Assembly: GCF_025698545.1 (NCBI RefSeq)
Contig: NC_068569.1
Coordinates: 19,468,001 to 19,532,000 of the forward strand
Direction: 5' to 3'
Source: Gossypium raimondii
Lineage: Eukaryota > Streptophyta > Magnoliopsida > Malvales > Malvaceae
DNA length: 64,000 bases
In this document: positions 62,030 through 64,000 of the stretch, piece after piece
Layout: the number at the start of each line of letters is the position of its first letter
Position numbering within the stretch: the first letter of the stretch is position 1
Made by a program: the position numbers and the translations under genes
The notes under the pieces: model-generated
Database searches by the model: none
What the model was told of the DNA's origin: nothing
Seen by the model: only the letters and a program-made list of their open reading frames with translations

Positions 62030-64000
62030 AATTCCTTTGTTGCCTAACTGTTCTCATTTTCTGTTATTTCGTCGCTCCTGCTCCTGCGCGCCTAATGTTT
62101 CATCCAAAATTACCACAACAATTCCAATACTCTTTGTTCACAATCTCCACCTCCGCCTCGCTCCTCCTCTTCTCTCGCCCATGAAGCAACGTAGTTCGAC
62201 GAAAATCTCCCTTAAATGGATCCCATTTGTCTGCATCTCCTTCTTCGTCCTCGGAACTGTCTTCTCTAACAGGTCTCCCTTTCTATTTATTCTTTCTTTT
62301 ATTAATTTATGAAATGGTGTCAATGCCTTTCCTTTTCCTTTTTCTTTTTTTTGGGTTCGGGTCTTTAATTGTTGGGGTGGAGTTTTTTTTTTTTTTTGAT
62401 AGATATTGGATTTTGGTTACAGGCTATGGATTCCAACTATATTCAACGATTGTGACACTAAGAAAGTATGTTCCTATTATGTTCACAATGACAGTTTTTT
62501 TAACTTTAGTTTTTGGTTTTCTTCAGCTTTTTCTTTTAAAAACAAAGCTTTATTGTGTTTTTGCAGAAGCCTGCAACAGATAATTTTGAAAAGGGCGAAG
62601 TTTTGAAAACCCACGAAGCAATTGAGTGAGTGCGAAACTGGGTTCTTATTCTTTTAGTTGAAGTTCATGTTTTTGCTTTGGGAAGTCTTCACTCTTCACT
62701 ATTAATTTCTTTGCAATTTTTATTTTGGTGAGGGCCTAACTAGATCTCTAGACAAGTCATTTGCAACGCTCCAGATTAAGTTAGCTCCCCAGGTAGTTCT
62801 CAGAAAATGAAGAACTCGGATGCCACCGGTGCTGTCTCGACCTTGGCTGGTATCGACTCGCCGAGGAAGAAAGCATTCATGGTCATTGGGATTAACACTG
62901 CTTTTAGTAGTAGGAGACGGCGTGATTCCATCAGAGAAACTTGGATGCCACAAGGTATTTTATAGAGCATTTGATTCGTTTCTTCTTTGTATTTCATTAT
63001 CCGAAATGAATTCTTATGTTTATGTTTGAGCAGGGAAAAGCTTGTTCGGTTGGAGCGTGAAAAGGGATTATTATCCGTTTCATAATCGGCCATAGGTAAA
63101 ATCGTTTTTCAGTTCCTTTTTCAAGTGCATGCATAAGGAGATCAAATCTTGAGCGTGAATGGTAATGTTTAAAGTGTGATGAATATGGGAGAAATGTACT
63201 TGCTTCAGTATGAAATTCAAACTGACTTCCGTTTATATCTGCATTTATTAACTCCAGTGCAACATCCGACAGCATTTTAGATAGAGCCATTGATTCAGAG
63301 GATGCTCAACATAAGGACTTCCTTAGACTGGTTAGACAAGTGTTTCCGTGATAATGTTGAAAACTCTTACAGACATATTATCCCCATTTCATACCTTTAA
63401 ACTGTTACCAACCTTCTAATACAGGAGCATGTTGAAGGATATCATGAATTATCTGCAAAAACAAAAACTTATATTTGTACTGCCGTTGCAAATTGGGATG
63501 CCGAGTTCTACGTCAAGGTGGACGATGATGTCCATGTTAATCTTGGTGGGTTTGCCATCTCTAATGTTAGAAACATATAGTAGAACTTAACAAAAGCTTT
63601 TGATTGTTTCATTAGTGAATTTGTTTATGCATATTTTTTTCTGATAGGTAAGCTAGCCGCACTTCTTGGCCGTCACCGTTCCAAGCCCATGGCCTATATA
63701 GGGTGCATGAAATCCGGACCGGTTCTTTCTAAAAAGTAATTAGTTCTGGTATTTTTTTGTCAATGATAATACTAATCTCCAATTTGCTTTGCTCTGTCCT
63801 GCAAAGTTTGTTATATACCTTTTCTTGAATTCCTCTATGTCCTTAAGGTCTGTCAAGTACCACGAACCGGAGTACTGGAAATTTGGAGAAGAGGGGAATA
63901 AGTACTTTCGACATGCAACTGGTCAGATATATGCAATTTCAAAGGATCTCGCAAGCTACATTGCCGCAAACCAGTGAGATCATTGATTTTTATATGAAAG
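62030..64000. repeat. Direct duplication 3, unit B (cut by window edge)
   Basis: Second copy of leader, exons 1-9 and introns. It continues past the window. Differences from unit A are single-base run-length changes plus two C/T changes ('GCTCCCGCTCC' versus 'GCTCCTGCTCC', 'CACCGCTCC' versus 'CACCGTTCC'). Confidence 0.93.
62181..64000 (+). CDS. Beta-1,3-galactosyltransferase (GT31), copy B, partial at window edge
   Basis: Exons 62181-62272, 62423-62465, 62567-62625, 62744-62954, 63034-63095, 63258-63330, 63425-63545, 63648-63735 and 63848-63973. The remaining exons lie beyond the window. Exons 7 and 8 have correct lengths here and give '[19 protein letters not shown]' and '[19 protein letters not shown]'. 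Exon 4 is one base short (a C run) and exon 5 two bases short (G runs) relative to copy A. The errors in the two copies are thus complementary, as expected of two noisy consensus versions of one gene. Confidence 0.88.

Overview
This is a stretch of a plant nuclear genome: about two-thirds A+T, split genes with GT-AG introns, plastid transit peptides, a miR160-regulated auxin response factor, hAT-type miniature elements and a plant L1-type LINE. The genes read as a rosid eudicot. The gene set and the style of the repeats suggest Malvaceae, perhaps cotton, but the species is not proven from the sequence alone.

Layout. 1-2641: noncoding, possibly the 5' end of a gene lying off the left edge. 2642-7739: a divergent pair sharing a 290 bp promoter, an SEL1/PDM1-like plastid PPR protein (-) and the At4g37920-like plastid protein (+). 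8378-11880: an acidic-tailed protein (-) with a 2.5 kb intron. 11881-18383: noncoding, with a hAT MITE that keeps its target-site duplication. 18384-19479: BPS1/ROH1-like (+). 21075-24550: SHM6/SHM7-type serine hydroxymethyltransferase (-), divergent from a 90-residue membrane protein (+) across a promoter containing an internal duplication. 28523-30421: plastid GrpE (-). 33476-36471: ARF17-like factor (-) with a miR160 site. 36472-41807: noncoding, with a hAT MITE and two foldback elements. 45498-46826: eIF5 (-). 53787-59519: a decayed LINE. 59768 to the right edge: a GT31 beta-1,3-galactosyltransferase (+), present twice.

The genes from BPS1-like to galactosyltransferase look like one ancestral neighbourhood that Arabidopsis carries in fractionated form around At1g77810-77855, At1g22015-22030 and At1g36370-36390. 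They do not form a pathway. They are mostly housekeeping functions: plastid RNA and protein handling, one-carbon metabolism, translation initiation, auxin response and glycosylation.

The most important observation concerns the assembly. The right-hand 22 kb holds three direct head-to-tail duplications of about 1.9, 2.6 and 2.4 kb. Each starts or stops abruptly inside a gene or repeat, and the copies differ almost only in homopolymer length. In the repeat-rich part of the second pair they differ instead at CAG/CTG/CCG-like sites. This pattern fits unmerged overlapping contig ends from error-prone long reads better than real tandem duplication. Copy number of the eIF5 and galactosyltransferase pieces should not be trusted until read depth is checked. 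I found no clearly new biological system.
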